Part shown: piece after piece, positions 1 to 7,316 of the stretch
How positions within the stretch are numbered: position 1 is the stretch's first letter
How the letters are laid out: each line of letters starts with the position of its first letter
From: DRQF01 sp964559135
GTDB lineage: Bacteria > Planctomycetota > GCA-002687715 > DRQF01
Assembly (NCBI GenBank): GCA_964559135.1
Contig: CAZLGG010000099.1
Location: 1 to 15,157, forward strand
Direction: 5' to 3'
Length of the DNA: 15,157 bases
Position numbers and translations under genes: made by a program
The notes under the pieces: model-generated
What the model was told of the DNA's origin: nothing
Database searches by the model: none
What the model saw: only the letters and a program-made list of their open reading frames with translations

Positions 1-339
1 GACGATCCCCAACGAAACCGTGAACGTGGGCAGCTCATGGACGAAATTGGTGGTTCCGTCCAAGGGGTCCACGATCCACACGGGCTTGCCTGAATCCATC
101 GTTGCCCGCTCGTCGCCGCGGAAGGACTCTTCCGCCAGGATGACGTGATCGGGAAACCGCCGGCCGATTTCCGAAATGAGGAAGGCTTCCGACTCTCGGT
201 CCGCCACGGTTTGGAGGTCCCGCTTGCCCTTGAAGTCCACCTCACCGTCGGCGAGCCGGCCGAAGTGGCTCATGAGGATGCGGCCCGCCCGCCGCGCCAT
301 CTCCTCCAGGTGCCCCCCTAGGTCACGATTCGGACTCAT
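1..339 (-). CDS. Inositol monophosphatase family protein (N-terminal part; 3' end outside window)
   Basis: This is a Mg-dependent phosphatase of the IMPase/SuhB family, which hydrolyses inositol phosphates or related sugar phosphates in the cytoplasm. The 113 visible residues cover about 40% of a normal 260-270 aa protein and run off the left edge in frame. They contain the metal-site glutamates in ILAEES (E70, E71) and the family signature DPLDGTTNF at residues 91-99. The ATG at 339-337 has an AAGGAG ribosome site 6 nt upstream. It overlaps the end of rarA by 17 bp, so the two are probably co-transcribed. The family is certain. The exact substrate (inositol phosphate, histidinol phosphate or PAP) cannot be decided from this fragment. 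Confidence 0.9.
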   Translation of the reverse strand, partial: MSPNRDLGGHLEEMARRAGRILMSHFGRLADGEVDFKGKRDLQTVADRESEAFLISEIGRRFPDHVILAEESFRGDERATMDSGKPVWIVDPLDGTTNFVHELPTFTVSLGIV

Positions 340-1699
340 CGGCCTCTCCTTGGCTCCGCCGAAGCGTCTTACGGATCTCGTCCCAGTAGGTCATGCGCCG
401 GGCGATCTCCTTCTCGTGACCGTAGGGCGACGGTTCGTAAAAGCGGGTTCCCTTCAGGGCTTCGGGCAGGTAATCCTGATCCGTGACCGCCTCGTCGAAA
501 TCGTGGGGATAGGCATAGCCCTTCCCGTAGTCCAGCTGTTTCATGAGTCGCGTCGGCGCGTTACGAAGCGCCTTCGGCACCTCGTGCACGCCGCCCCTTC
601 GCAAAAGATCCATGGCCGCGTTGAACGCGGCGTAGACCGCATTCGACTTGGGCGCCGTGGCCATGTAGACGGCGGCTTCCGCGAGGGCGAGTTCGCCCTC
701 GGGGGATCCGAGCAGATGAAAACTCTCCCGCGCCGCCAAAGCCAGAGCCAGAGCATTCGGGTCCGCCAATCCCACGTCCTCGCTGGCGAACCGAACGATG
801 CGACGCGCGATCCAAAGCGGGTCCTCTCCCGCCGTGAGCATCCGCGCCAGATAATACAGCGCCGCCTGGGGATCGCCTCCCCGCATGCTCTTGTGAAAGG
901 CGCTCATCACGTTGAAGTGATCTTCCCCGGCCCGGTCGTAGCGGAAGCTCCGATCCTTGAGGGAACGCTTCACCACATCGACGTCGATCACCCCGCGCGA
1001 GAGATTGCCCTTTTTCTCCTCTCTCAACACGAGCGCTTCCAGCCGATTGAGAAGACCCCGGGCATCGCCGGGGCTGGAATCCAGGAGCAAATCGATCGCC
1101 GCGTCGGTCACTTCGATGTCGGCCGGCAATCCGGACCGATCGCGATCCTCGAGGGCCGACACGAGAATGCGGCGCAGGGCGTCTCGATCCAACGGTTCGA
1201 GGGTGAACACCTGGCAACGGGAAAGAAGAGCTGCGTTGAGGGCAAAGGACGGGTTCTCCGTCGTGGCGCCGATGAGGATGATCGTGCCGTCCTCGATGTG
1301 AGGCAAGAAGGCGTCCTGCTGGCTCTTGTTGAAGCGATGGATCTCGTCCACGAACAACACCGTGCCGCGGCGGGAGGTCTGCCGTTCCCAACGCGCCTCC
1401 TCGACGACGCGGCGCACGTCCTTCACGCCGGAGAGCACGGCACTGAAGGATTGGAAGCGGTGATCCGTCAGATTCGCGACGAGGCGAGCCAGGGAGGTCT
1501 TTCCGCAGCCGGGAGGCCCCCAGAGGACCATGCTCGCGACCTGACCGGTTTCGAACAGGTCGTGCAGGAGACTCCCCGACCCCACCAACTCCTCCTGTCC
1601 CACGAGTTCATCGAGGGTTCGGGGGCGCATCCTCTCCGCCAGCGGCGGCATGGCCGGTCGTTCGTCTTCCAGATCATCGAAAAGGTCATCTCGACTCAC
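323..1699 (-). CDS. rarA: Replication-associated recombination protein A (AAA+ ATPase, MgsA/RarA family)
   Basis: RarA is a clamp-loader-like AAA+ ATPase that acts at stalled replication forks in the cytoplasm. The 458-aa product shows Walker A GPPGCGKT (about residues 61-68), Walker B LFVDEIHRF with D118 and E119, and a sensor-1 block GATTENPSF (about 144-152). The C-terminal half has the family's helical tetramerisation region, including SAFHKSMRGGDPQAALYYLA and the YPHD segment near the end. Length is normal for the family. A GTG at 1717 also opens the frame, but the GTG at 1699 has GAGGAG 5 nt upstream and is preferred. The upstream region is shared with the divergent sigma-factor gene. 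Confidence 0.95.
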   Translation of the reverse strand: MSRDDLFDDLEDERPAMPPLAERMRPRTLDELVGQEELVGSGSLLHDLFETGQVASMVLWGPPGCGKTSLARLVANLTDHRFQSFSAVLSGVKDVRRVVEEARWERQTSRRGTVLFVDEIHRFNKSQQDAFLPHIEDGTIILIGATTENPSFALNAALLSRCQVFTLEPLDRDALRRILVSALEDRDRSGLPADIEVTDAAIDLLLDSSPGDARGLLNRLEALVLREEKKGNLSRGVIDVDVVKRSLKDRSFRYDRAGEDHFNVMSAFHKSMRGGDPQAALYYLARMLTAGEDPLWIARRIVRFASEDVGLADPNALALALAARESFHLLGSPEGELALAEAAVYMATAPKSNAVYAAFNAAMDLLRRGGVHEVPKALRNAPTRLMKQLDYGKGYAYPHDFDEAVTDQDYLPEALKGTRFYEPSPYGHEKEIARRMTYWDEIRKTLRRSQGEADESES

Positions 1700-1815
1700 G
1701 CCGGCTCCTCGGTCCACGGTGGAATCCTAACATGAGGCCTTCGTCGTTCGCGGCGCTTCCCACTGGGTGGCATGGAGGAGCGACTTCATCGGAATGAGCC
1801 GCGACGACTCGTTTT

Positions 1816-1827
1816 TTCGTTAACGAA
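1816..1827. promoter_or_regulatory. Perfect 12-bp palindrome in the divergent rarA / sigma-factor intergenic region
   Basis: TTCGTTAACGAA is its own reverse complement. It follows a T-run and lies about 46 bp before the sigma-factor start, between two divergent genes. The position and symmetry suggest a dimeric regulator site or a promoter-overlapping operator. There is no family match, so the regulatory role is inference. Confidence 0.3.
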
Positions 1828-1873
1828 CGGGAATCCCTGGGGTGAGGACTTCTGAACGCGGAGGATGAGCCCC

Positions 1874-2395
1874 ATGGTCTCGACATCTCGTCTGAACCCG
1901 AAAGCCGAACTCGAAGTGAGGCAGCTTTGGCCCCAGGCATGGGGGCTCGCGGCCGCCATCACGGGCGACCGCCATGCCGCCGAGGATCTGGCCCAAGAAG
2001 CGATCCTGAAACTCCTGTCGACCCGCTCGACCATCGACTTCGACCGTCCGCTCCGCCCTCTTCTGTTGACGATCGTGCGACGCCTTGCCCTGGATCACGC
2101 GGGGAAGCGCTTGCGAAGACCCCAGGCCCTGTCGAACGAGAGCATGGAGGCGATGGACGACTCCCCCGACGAACCGGCCCAAAGACATGAGAGGAGACGA
2201 CTCCTCTTGGACGCCCTCGACGAACTGCCACCCGTCTGGCGGGCCGTCCTCTGGCTCCGCGATGGCGTCGGGGACTCCTACGCCCAGATCGGCGAAATCC
2301 TGGAAATCACGACGGACGTCGTTCGCACGACGCTCCACCGCGCCCGCCGCCGCCTCCGCACCAAGCTGGCGCCGAGAATGGAGGATCTCTCATGA
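1874..2395 (+). CDS. ECF-type RNA polymerase sigma factor (sigma-70 family)
   Basis: This 173-aa protein directs RNA polymerase to a small regulon. Region 2 spans about residues 20-85 and includes AEDLAQEAILKLL and a basic stretch GKRLRRP. Region 4 spans about 108-166 with the helix-turn-helix SYAQIGEILEITTDVVRTTLHRARRRL. The linker is short and acidic, as in ECF sigma factors. The frame also has an ATG at 1865, but GGAGG at 1860-1864 abuts it and sits 9 nt before the ATG at 1874, so 1874 is chosen. The stop overlaps the next ATG (ATGA, 2392-2395), so translation with the anti-sigma factor is probably coupled. The target regulon is unknown, although autoregulation of this operon is usual for the class. 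Confidence 0.9.
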   Translation: MVSTSRLNPKAELEVRQLWPQAWGLAAAITGDRHAAEDLAQEAILKLLSTRSTIDFDRPLRPLLLTIVRRLALDHAGKRLRRPQALSNESMEAMDDSPDEPAQRHERRRLLLDALDELPPVWRAVLWLRDGVGDSYAQIGEILEITTDVVRTTLHRARRRLRTKLAPRMEDLS

Positions 2396-3492
2396 CCATG
2401 CCATGCCGTACCGTACAGGAAATGCTGACCCCCCTTTTGGACGACGAACTCGAAGCGTCCGCAAGGGTCGCCGTGGAGGCCCATCTCGCGACATGCTCCC
2501 TCTGCCAGGATGAGCGAACGCAGATCATGGAAGTCTCGAAATCGACCGGGGAGGTCTTTCGCGAACTTCTCATCCAGGCCCCTCCGTGCCCCCTCGAGCT
2601 CGAACGTGCGCCCGAGTCCCGGCGGGGGAACTCCAGGAGCCGTCCATGGGCCTTCAAGAGCGCCGTCGCCGCGGCCGCCATCCTCCTCGTGGCTCTCGTG
2701 ATCGTGTTCTCGCCGAGGGAAGACAAACCGCTTTCCGCGGCGGAGATCCTCCACCGTGCCACCCGGGCTCTGGCCGATCGCGACGACGCGGAAGCTCTGG
2801 TGACGTTCAAGACGCCGTTCTTCAACGCTTTGTCGAGCGACCCGAACAAGGAGCCCGACACCCCCCGATTCCGGCTCGTGGTGACCCGTGCGAACGAACT
2901 TCTCATTCAGCCTGTCGGCAAGCGCGCCCAGACGGACCCCACGGCCGGCTTCGACGGGAAAGTCTTCTGGTCCTACGACCCAGAGAAAAAACAGGTCGAG
3001 ATCATGTCGGAATCCCAACTCGCGAAGGAATCCGAGACGGGCACTCCCCGCGCGGCACCGCAACTCATGACGAAAGACGGCCGATTCAACCCGAAGATGC
3101 TCCTCGACTTCGTCTCGTGGAAGCGATTCGGTCACCTGGATCAGGATTTCAACTGGATCGAATCCCATGCCGGGTTGGAGGGCCGCAGGGTTTTCGAAGC
3201 CAAGGTCATTCCCCATGATCCCGACGACGAATCTCTCCTGGCGAAGAACGTCCTCGTCACGCTGACCCTCACGATCGACACCCGCAAGGACCTCGTGGAA
3301 TCCATCCACATCGTCTATCGCTGGTTCGGTGCCGACTTCCTGGCCTGCGATTTCGACCTGGTCGCGGTGGATCAACACCCCCCCGCGGCGCTTTTCGACT
3401 TCGAAAACCACGTCCCCAAGGATGCGAAACGCATCCGGTCGGATCAGGAGCCGAACTCGAAGCAGAAGCAGAAGAGCAAGACCGTGCGATGA
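2392..3492 (+). CDS. Membrane anti-sigma factor with zinc-finger N-terminus and large extracytoplasmic domain
   Basis: This 366-aa protein probably holds the preceding ECF sigma factor at the membrane. The N-terminal 40 residues carry the ZAS-type motif H31-x3-C35-x2-C38 (HLATCSLC). A single transmembrane helix lies at about 87-106 (AFKSAVAAAAILLVALVIVF). The remaining 260 residues would be outside the cytoplasmic membrane. They contain strand-like segments such as GKVFWSYDPEKKQVEI, reminiscent of LolA-like or outer-membrane-lipoprotein-sorting folds, but that resemblance is by eye only. The C-terminal tail is Lys/Gln rich. The start ATG has GGAGG 7 nt upstream and overlaps the sigma stop. 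Most ZAS anti-sigma factors are shorter, so the sensor domain is the distinctive part. Confidence 0.82.
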   Translation: MTMPCRTVQEMLTPLLDDELEASARVAVEAHLATCSLCQDERTQIMEVSKSTGEVFRELLIQAPPCPLELERAPESRRGNSRSRPWAFKSAVAAAAILLVALVIVFSPREDKPLSAAEILHRATRALADRDDAEALVTFKTPFFNALSSDPNKEPDTPRFRLVVTRANELLIQPVGKRAQTDPTAGFDGKVFWSYDPEKKQVEIMSESQLAKESETGTPRAAPQLMTKDGRFNPKMLLDFVSWKRFGHLDQDFNWIESHAGLEGRRVFEAKVIPHDPDDESLLAKNVLVTLTLTIDTRKDLVESIHIVYRWFGADFLACDFDLVAVDQHPPAALFDFENHVPKDAKRIRSDQEPNSKQKQKSKTVR

Positions 3493-3562
3493 CCGGAGCC
3501 GAGCCGGACACTCCGCGCCACACCCCGTTTTCGTCGTCCGAGCACAGGGGTAAGCTCATGCC

Positions 3563-4648
3563 ATGGACGAAGCGAGAAGCAACCGTTTCCCCGAGGAAGC
3601 GAGCCAGATCGTGGCACCCAGTGCCGATCTCGCAACGACGCTGGACTTCTTCCAGCAGGAGCTGGGTTTCCGCCTGGAGATGATCTTTCCCGCCGACCGG
3701 CCGCGGGTGGCCGTGGTGGCGGGACGGGGCGTTCGGCTTCGCCTCGACGCCCAGGCGGCAGGATCGCCCGTCACGGTGCGAATCCCGTGCGTGCCCGGCG
3801 AGGAACCCCGCGTCCTCATCGCGCCGGGTGGCACCACGGTCGAGATCGTCGCACCGATCCCTCCTCTCGAGGTACCGCCCCTTCGGCCCGCGTTCGTCGT
3901 CATGGATGCACCCGGGAAGGACGGGTGGAACCCGGGGCGTGCGGGCATGCTTTACCGGGATCTCATCCCGGGCCGGCAGGGGGGGCGCATCATCGCCTCC
4001 CACATTCACATACCTGAGGGCGGCGCCGTTCCGGACTACGTCCACTTTCATCGGGTACGCTTCCAGATGATCTACTGTTTTCGAGGATGGGTGCGCGTCG
4101 TATACGAGGACCAGGGCCCGCCCTTCACCTTGGAGGCCGGCGATGCGGTGCTTCAACCGCCGGGGATTCGCCACCGCGTCTTGGAATGCTCACCCGGTTT
4201 GGAAGTGGTCGAGCTGAGTTCTCCCGCCGCGCATGCCACCTACACCGACCCCGATCTCGACTTGCCCACAAAGACGGTTCACAACGACCGGCTCTATGAA
4301 GGGCAACGGTTCGTCCATCATCGTGCGCAACGGGCGGCGTGGAAGTCCGACCCTTGGTCCGGCTTCGAGCACCGCGATCTCGGATTCCGCCTCGCCACGG
4401 ATGGCCTCGCGACCGCGCGGGTCGTCCGTCTTCGGGCCCCCGCGGCATCCACCGACCTCACCCACGACAAAGAGCTGCTCTTCCTCTTCGTACTCCGGGG
4501 ACGCGCCACCCTCGTCGACGACACGCAGTCCTCTCATCCTCTCGCCACCGCCGCTTCCGCGGTCATCCCACCCGCACGCGCCTTCACCCTCACCGACCCG
4601 AGTGACGACTTCGCCCTGCTCCGTGTCCGGATGGGGAGTGATGCATGA
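3563..4648 (+). CDS. VOC-like / double cupin domain protein
   Basis: This 361-aa cytoplasmic protein has an N-terminal segment of about 100 residues resembling a glyoxalase/VOC half-module (SADLATTLDFFQQELGFRLE; IAPGGTTVEIVAP). A cupin of about residues 140-220 follows with metal-binding candidates H161, H163 and H204; Q168 stands where classic cupins have Glu. A second, degenerate cupin-like region (about 275-357) has HDKELLFLFVLRG but lacks the HxH pair. The substrate is unknown; sugar, quinol or small-acid chemistry would all fit cupin families. It begins 70 bp after the anti-sigma gene on the same strand, so it could be part of that operon. AGGGG lies about 12 nt before the ATG. An alternative ATG at 3558 is out of frame. 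Confidence 0.75.
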   Translation: MDEARSNRFPEEASQIVAPSADLATTLDFFQQELGFRLEMIFPADRPRVAVVAGRGVRLRLDAQAAGSPVTVRIPCVPGEEPRVLIAPGGTTVEIVAPIPPLEVPPLRPAFVVMDAPGKDGWNPGRAGMLYRDLIPGRQGGRIIASHIHIPEGGAVPDYVHFHRVRFQMIYCFRGWVRVVYEDQGPPFTLEAGDAVLQPPGIRHRVLECSPGLEVVELSSPAAHATYTDPDLDLPTKTVHNDRLYEGQRFVHHRAQRAAWKSDPWSGFEHRDLGFRLATDGLATARVVRLRAPAASTDLTHDKELLFLFVLRGRATLVDDTQSSHPLATAASAVIPPARAFTLTDPSDDFALLRVRMGSDA

Positions 4649-4662
4649 GAGCTACGCTCGAG

Positions 4663-4678
4663 GGGACGAGGACGTCCC
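4663..4678. terminator. Short hairpin between convergent genes, possible weak terminator
   Basis: GGGACG (4663-4668) pairs with CGTCCC (4673-4678) around the loop AGGA. It sits in the 46-bp gap between the convergent stop codons of the cupin gene and the carboxypeptidase gene. There is no following T-run on either strand, so intrinsic termination is uncertain. Confidence 0.3.
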
Positions 4679-4694
4679 GGCTTCCAAGCAAGTT

Positions 4695-6209
4695 TCAGAG
4701 CTTGGCGAGGAGGCGGCAGATCTCGTCCTGGACGTGGCGGAATTGGGCGACGGGTCCGTCGTTGTAGAGACCCGCGAAGACGAGCCAGCGGCCGGACTTG
4801 GTCTTGACGTAGCCGGAAAGGGCGCTGATGCGGGAAAGGGTGCCCGTCTTCGCGGCCACCCGGGCTCCCAACTCCTTCATCCGCTTACGCAGCGTGCCGG
4901 AAGCACCGGGGTGGGCCAACGCATCCTTGAACCACGGCCCGTGTTCGCTCCGATGCACCATCGCAAGGACGCGTGCCAACTGGCGTGCGGAGATCAGGTT
5001 CGCCCGCGACAGCCCGGAGCCGTCGGCGATGCGCGTGAGCGGCTCCAGGACCCCCGCCTGGCGCAGCGCCTCGCGGGTCGCGGTGGCCGCGCCGAGAAAG
5101 CTCGCCTCCTTCTTGGACGCGAGAGCGATGTGACGGAAGAAGATCTCGGCGTAGAGGTTCTGACTCTTCTTCAGCATCACGGGCAGGCAAACCGAAAGCG
5201 GCGTCCTATGGACGTAGAGAACGTGTTTCTTGTCTCCCGGCAGCGGCCGCTCCAGGCGCCCGAATCCACCGTCGACCTGGACACCGCCCATCTCCAGCGC
5301 GCGGATGAACGCCGCGGCGAAGTAAAGAGCCCCGTCGTGGACATTGGCGTCATCGCGGAACGGCCTCTTGGGCGCCCACAGCTTGCCGGACACGGTGAAC
5401 ACGTCCTTGTCGGCCGGCCGAGCGAAGATGACGTTGTGTTCCTTGGCATTCCGCGCGGGCGTCAAGCGGTTCACGATCTGACCGTAGCCCACGTCGGGAT
5501 CGAAACGAACCCGCGGTTTCCCGCCGTCGAGATCGCAGACGAGATCGATGCGGTTGTCGTTGAACGGAAGGGCCGTCACCTCCACCATCCAGGTGCGCCA
5601 AAGGTCATCCTTCGGCCAGACGGGCCCCGTTCGCTTGCCGGTGAAGAGGCTGTCGTCGACGAGCACGCGCCCCTCCAGACGCTTCAATCCCTTGGCCTTC
5701 AAGGCCTCCACCAAAGGGTGCAGCGCAGCCAGTCCACCTTCTTCGGTGAACGTCTTCGAAAAGGTCGGGTCGCCGCCACCGCGGACGACGAGATCTCCGG
5801 AAAGGACTCCATCCTTCAAAGGCGCCGTGGAGAGGATTGTGGTCTCGAATTCGAACTCCGGCCCCCGCAGACCGATCAAAACCGCGGCCGTGATCAGTTT
5901 TTCGTTCGACGCCGGAACAAGGGTGCGCGTGGGCTCAAACTTGAAGAGATACCGACCATTGGCCGGGTCCAAGACGGCGACCGTCTTCTTGGATTTCTTC
6001 GGGAGGGTGCGAAGCAGGGCGGCGAGCCGCTTGCGCAAGCCGGTCTCCGCCTCGGGCGAGAGCAGGGGCGGCAACGTGGTCGGCTGGAGCGACTTTGCCG
6101 GAAGCTCGGTGGGACCGGTGTCGCGCCGAAAATACGCAGCGCCGACCAATCCGATCGCCACGAGTCCGAGAATCACGACCCAGCGGAGTCTGTTTTGATT
6201 CGTTGGCAT
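4695..6209 (-). CDS. dacB: D-alanyl-D-alanine carboxypeptidase / endopeptidase, PBP4 (DacB, peptidase S13) family
   Basis: PBP4-type enzymes trim or cleave peptidoglycan peptides outside the cytoplasmic membrane. The 504-aa product shows all three active-site motifs: SxxK at S101-N-E-K104, SxN at S349-Q-N351, and KTGT at 454-457. The family block DGSGLSR is at about 396-402. An N-terminal hydrophobic helix at about 9-26 (RWVVILGLVAIGLVGAAYF) is a signal anchor or uncleaved signal sequence. The frame is open to 6467, but the extra 86 residues are antisense to galE and look non-coding; the ATG at 6209 begins just before the hydrophobic helix, with GGAG about 13 nt upstream. It lies 88 bp after galE on the same strand and is probably co-transcribed with it. 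Confidence 0.93.
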   Translation of the reverse strand: MPTNQNRLRWVVILGLVAIGLVGAAYFRRDTGPTELPAKSLQPTTLPPLLSPEAETGLRKRLAALLRTLPKKSKKTVAVLDPANGRYLFKFEPTRTLVPASNEKLITAAVLIGLRGPEFEFETTILSTAPLKDGVLSGDLVVRGGGDPTFSKTFTEEGGLAALHPLVEALKAKGLKRLEGRVLVDDSLFTGKRTGPVWPKDDLWRTWMVEVTALPFNDNRIDLVCDLDGGKPRVRFDPDVGYGQIVNRLTPARNAKEHNVIFARPADKDVFTVSGKLWAPKRPFRDDANVHDGALYFAAAFIRALEMGGVQVDGGFGRLERPLPGDKKHVLYVHRTPLSVCLPVMLKKSQNLYAEIFFRHIALASKKEASFLGAATATREALRQAGVLEPLTRIADGSGLSRANLISARQLARVLAMVHRSEHGPWFKDALAHPGASGTLRKRMKELGARVAAKTGTLSRISALSGYVKTKSGRWLVFAGLYNDGPVAQFRHVQDEICRLLAKL

Positions 6210-6297
6210 GATTGGGATTCTACTCCGTCCCCAACGCCCACAAAACGCGTTGAGGGGATCGGACCATGGGAACAGCCGTTCCGGTGGATTCCCGACC

Positions 6298-7299
6298 TCA
6301 GTCGGCGTATCCCTCCGGGTGTCCCGCGTGCCATTGCCATGCGGTGCGAACGATCGTGTCGAGGTCGCCGAATCGTTGGGTCCAACCCAGGGTCTCCGCC
6401 GCGCGTCGGTAGTCGGCAACGAGGACGGGCGGGTCGCCCGCTCGCCGCCCCACGACCTCCCGCGCAATCGGGCGGCCGGTGACGCGCTCGACCGTGTCGA
6501 TGACTTCCTTCACGGAGTAGCCCTTGCCGTTGCCGAGATTGAAGGCCGTGCTCTCGCCGCCGTTTTCCAAAGACGCGAGGGCCAGGATGTGGGCGGAGGC
6601 CAAGTCGACAATGTGGATGTAGTCGCGAACGCAGGTCCCGTCCGGAGTCGGATAGTCGTCTCCGAAAATCTTGATGTCCGGCCTTTTCCCCATCGCCGCC
6701 TGGATCACGAGCGGGATGAGGTGGGTCTCGGGGTCATGATCCTCACCGATGCTCCCGTCTTCGGCCGCTCCCGCCGCATTGAAATAGCGAAGGGCCACGT
6801 AGTCCAGTCCGTAGGCCGTGTGGTAGTCCTTGAGAATCCACTCCACCATGAGCTTGCTGCGGCCGTAGGGGTTGATGGGGTCCTGAGGGTGCGTCTCGTC
6901 GATGACGTCCTTGACCGGGTTTCCGAACGTGGCCGCTGTCGAGGAGAAGATGAAGCGCTTCACGTCGTTGCGGAGCATGGAGCGCAACAGTCCCAAGGTC
7001 TGCCGGACGTTGTTGAAATAATACTTCTGCGGGTCCTCGCAGGACTCGCCGACGTAGCAGTTGGCCGCGAAGTGGAAGACGGCGCGAATGGGACGCTCGG
7101 AAAAGAGCTTGTCCAGCTTGGCCTCGTCGCCGAGATCGCCTTCGATCAACTCCGTCGGACCTACGGCCTGACGGTGCCCCTCGCTGAGGTTGTCGTAGCA
7201 GAGGGTCTCGAAACCCTGGCGGCGCAGTTCATGGAGACAGTGGCTACCGATGTAGCCGGCGCCCCCGACGACGAGGACGGGTCCTTGGGATTCATTCAT
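6298..7299 (-). CDS. galE: UDP-glucose 4-epimerase
   Basis: GalE interconverts UDP-glucose and UDP-galactose using bound NAD, supplying galactose units for surface polysaccharides. The 333-aa product is of normal length. It has the NAD-binding Rossmann motif VGGAGYIGSH at residues 11-20, the catalytic SST (119-121) and Y145-x3-K149 (YGRSK), plus conserved blocks ALRYFNAAGA, DGTCVRDYIHIVDLA and FNLGNGKGYSV. The frame extends to 7395, but the ATG at 7299 places the Rossmann motif at its usual depth and has AAGGA upstream. It starts 17 bp after the stop of the TPR-protein gene, so the two share an operon. Confidence 0.96.
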   Translation of the reverse strand: MNESQGPVLVVGGAGYIGSHCLHELRRQGFETLCYDNLSEGHRQAVGPTELIEGDLGDEAKLDKLFSERPIRAVFHFAANCYVGESCEDPQKYYFNNVRQTLGLLRSMLRNDVKRFIFSSTAATFGNPVKDVIDETHPQDPINPYGRSKLMVEWILKDYHTAYGLDYVALRYFNAAGAAEDGSIGEDHDPETHLIPLVIQAAMGKRPDIKIFGDDYPTPDGTCVRDYIHIVDLASAHILALASLENGGESTAFNLGNGKGYSVKEVIDTVERVTGRPIAREVVGRRAGDPPVLVADYRRAAETLGWTQRFGDLDTIVRTAWQWHAGHPEGYAD

Positions 7300-7316
7300 G
7301 GCGGGCTCGGTCCTTT

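Noticed and set aside
176..1735. 519-codon plus-strand open frame
   Set aside because: It is antisense to rarA, whose AAA+ motifs are unmistakable. The frame is an artefact of high-GC codon use; its translation is low-complexity and unlike any family.
2278..3411. 377-codon minus-strand open frame
   Set aside because: It is antisense to the anti-sigma gene, which has the zinc motif, a membrane helix and coupled translation.
4233..6482. 749-codon plus-strand open frame
   Set aside because: It overlaps the cupin gene in another frame and lies antisense to dacB and the end of galE, all with clear motifs.
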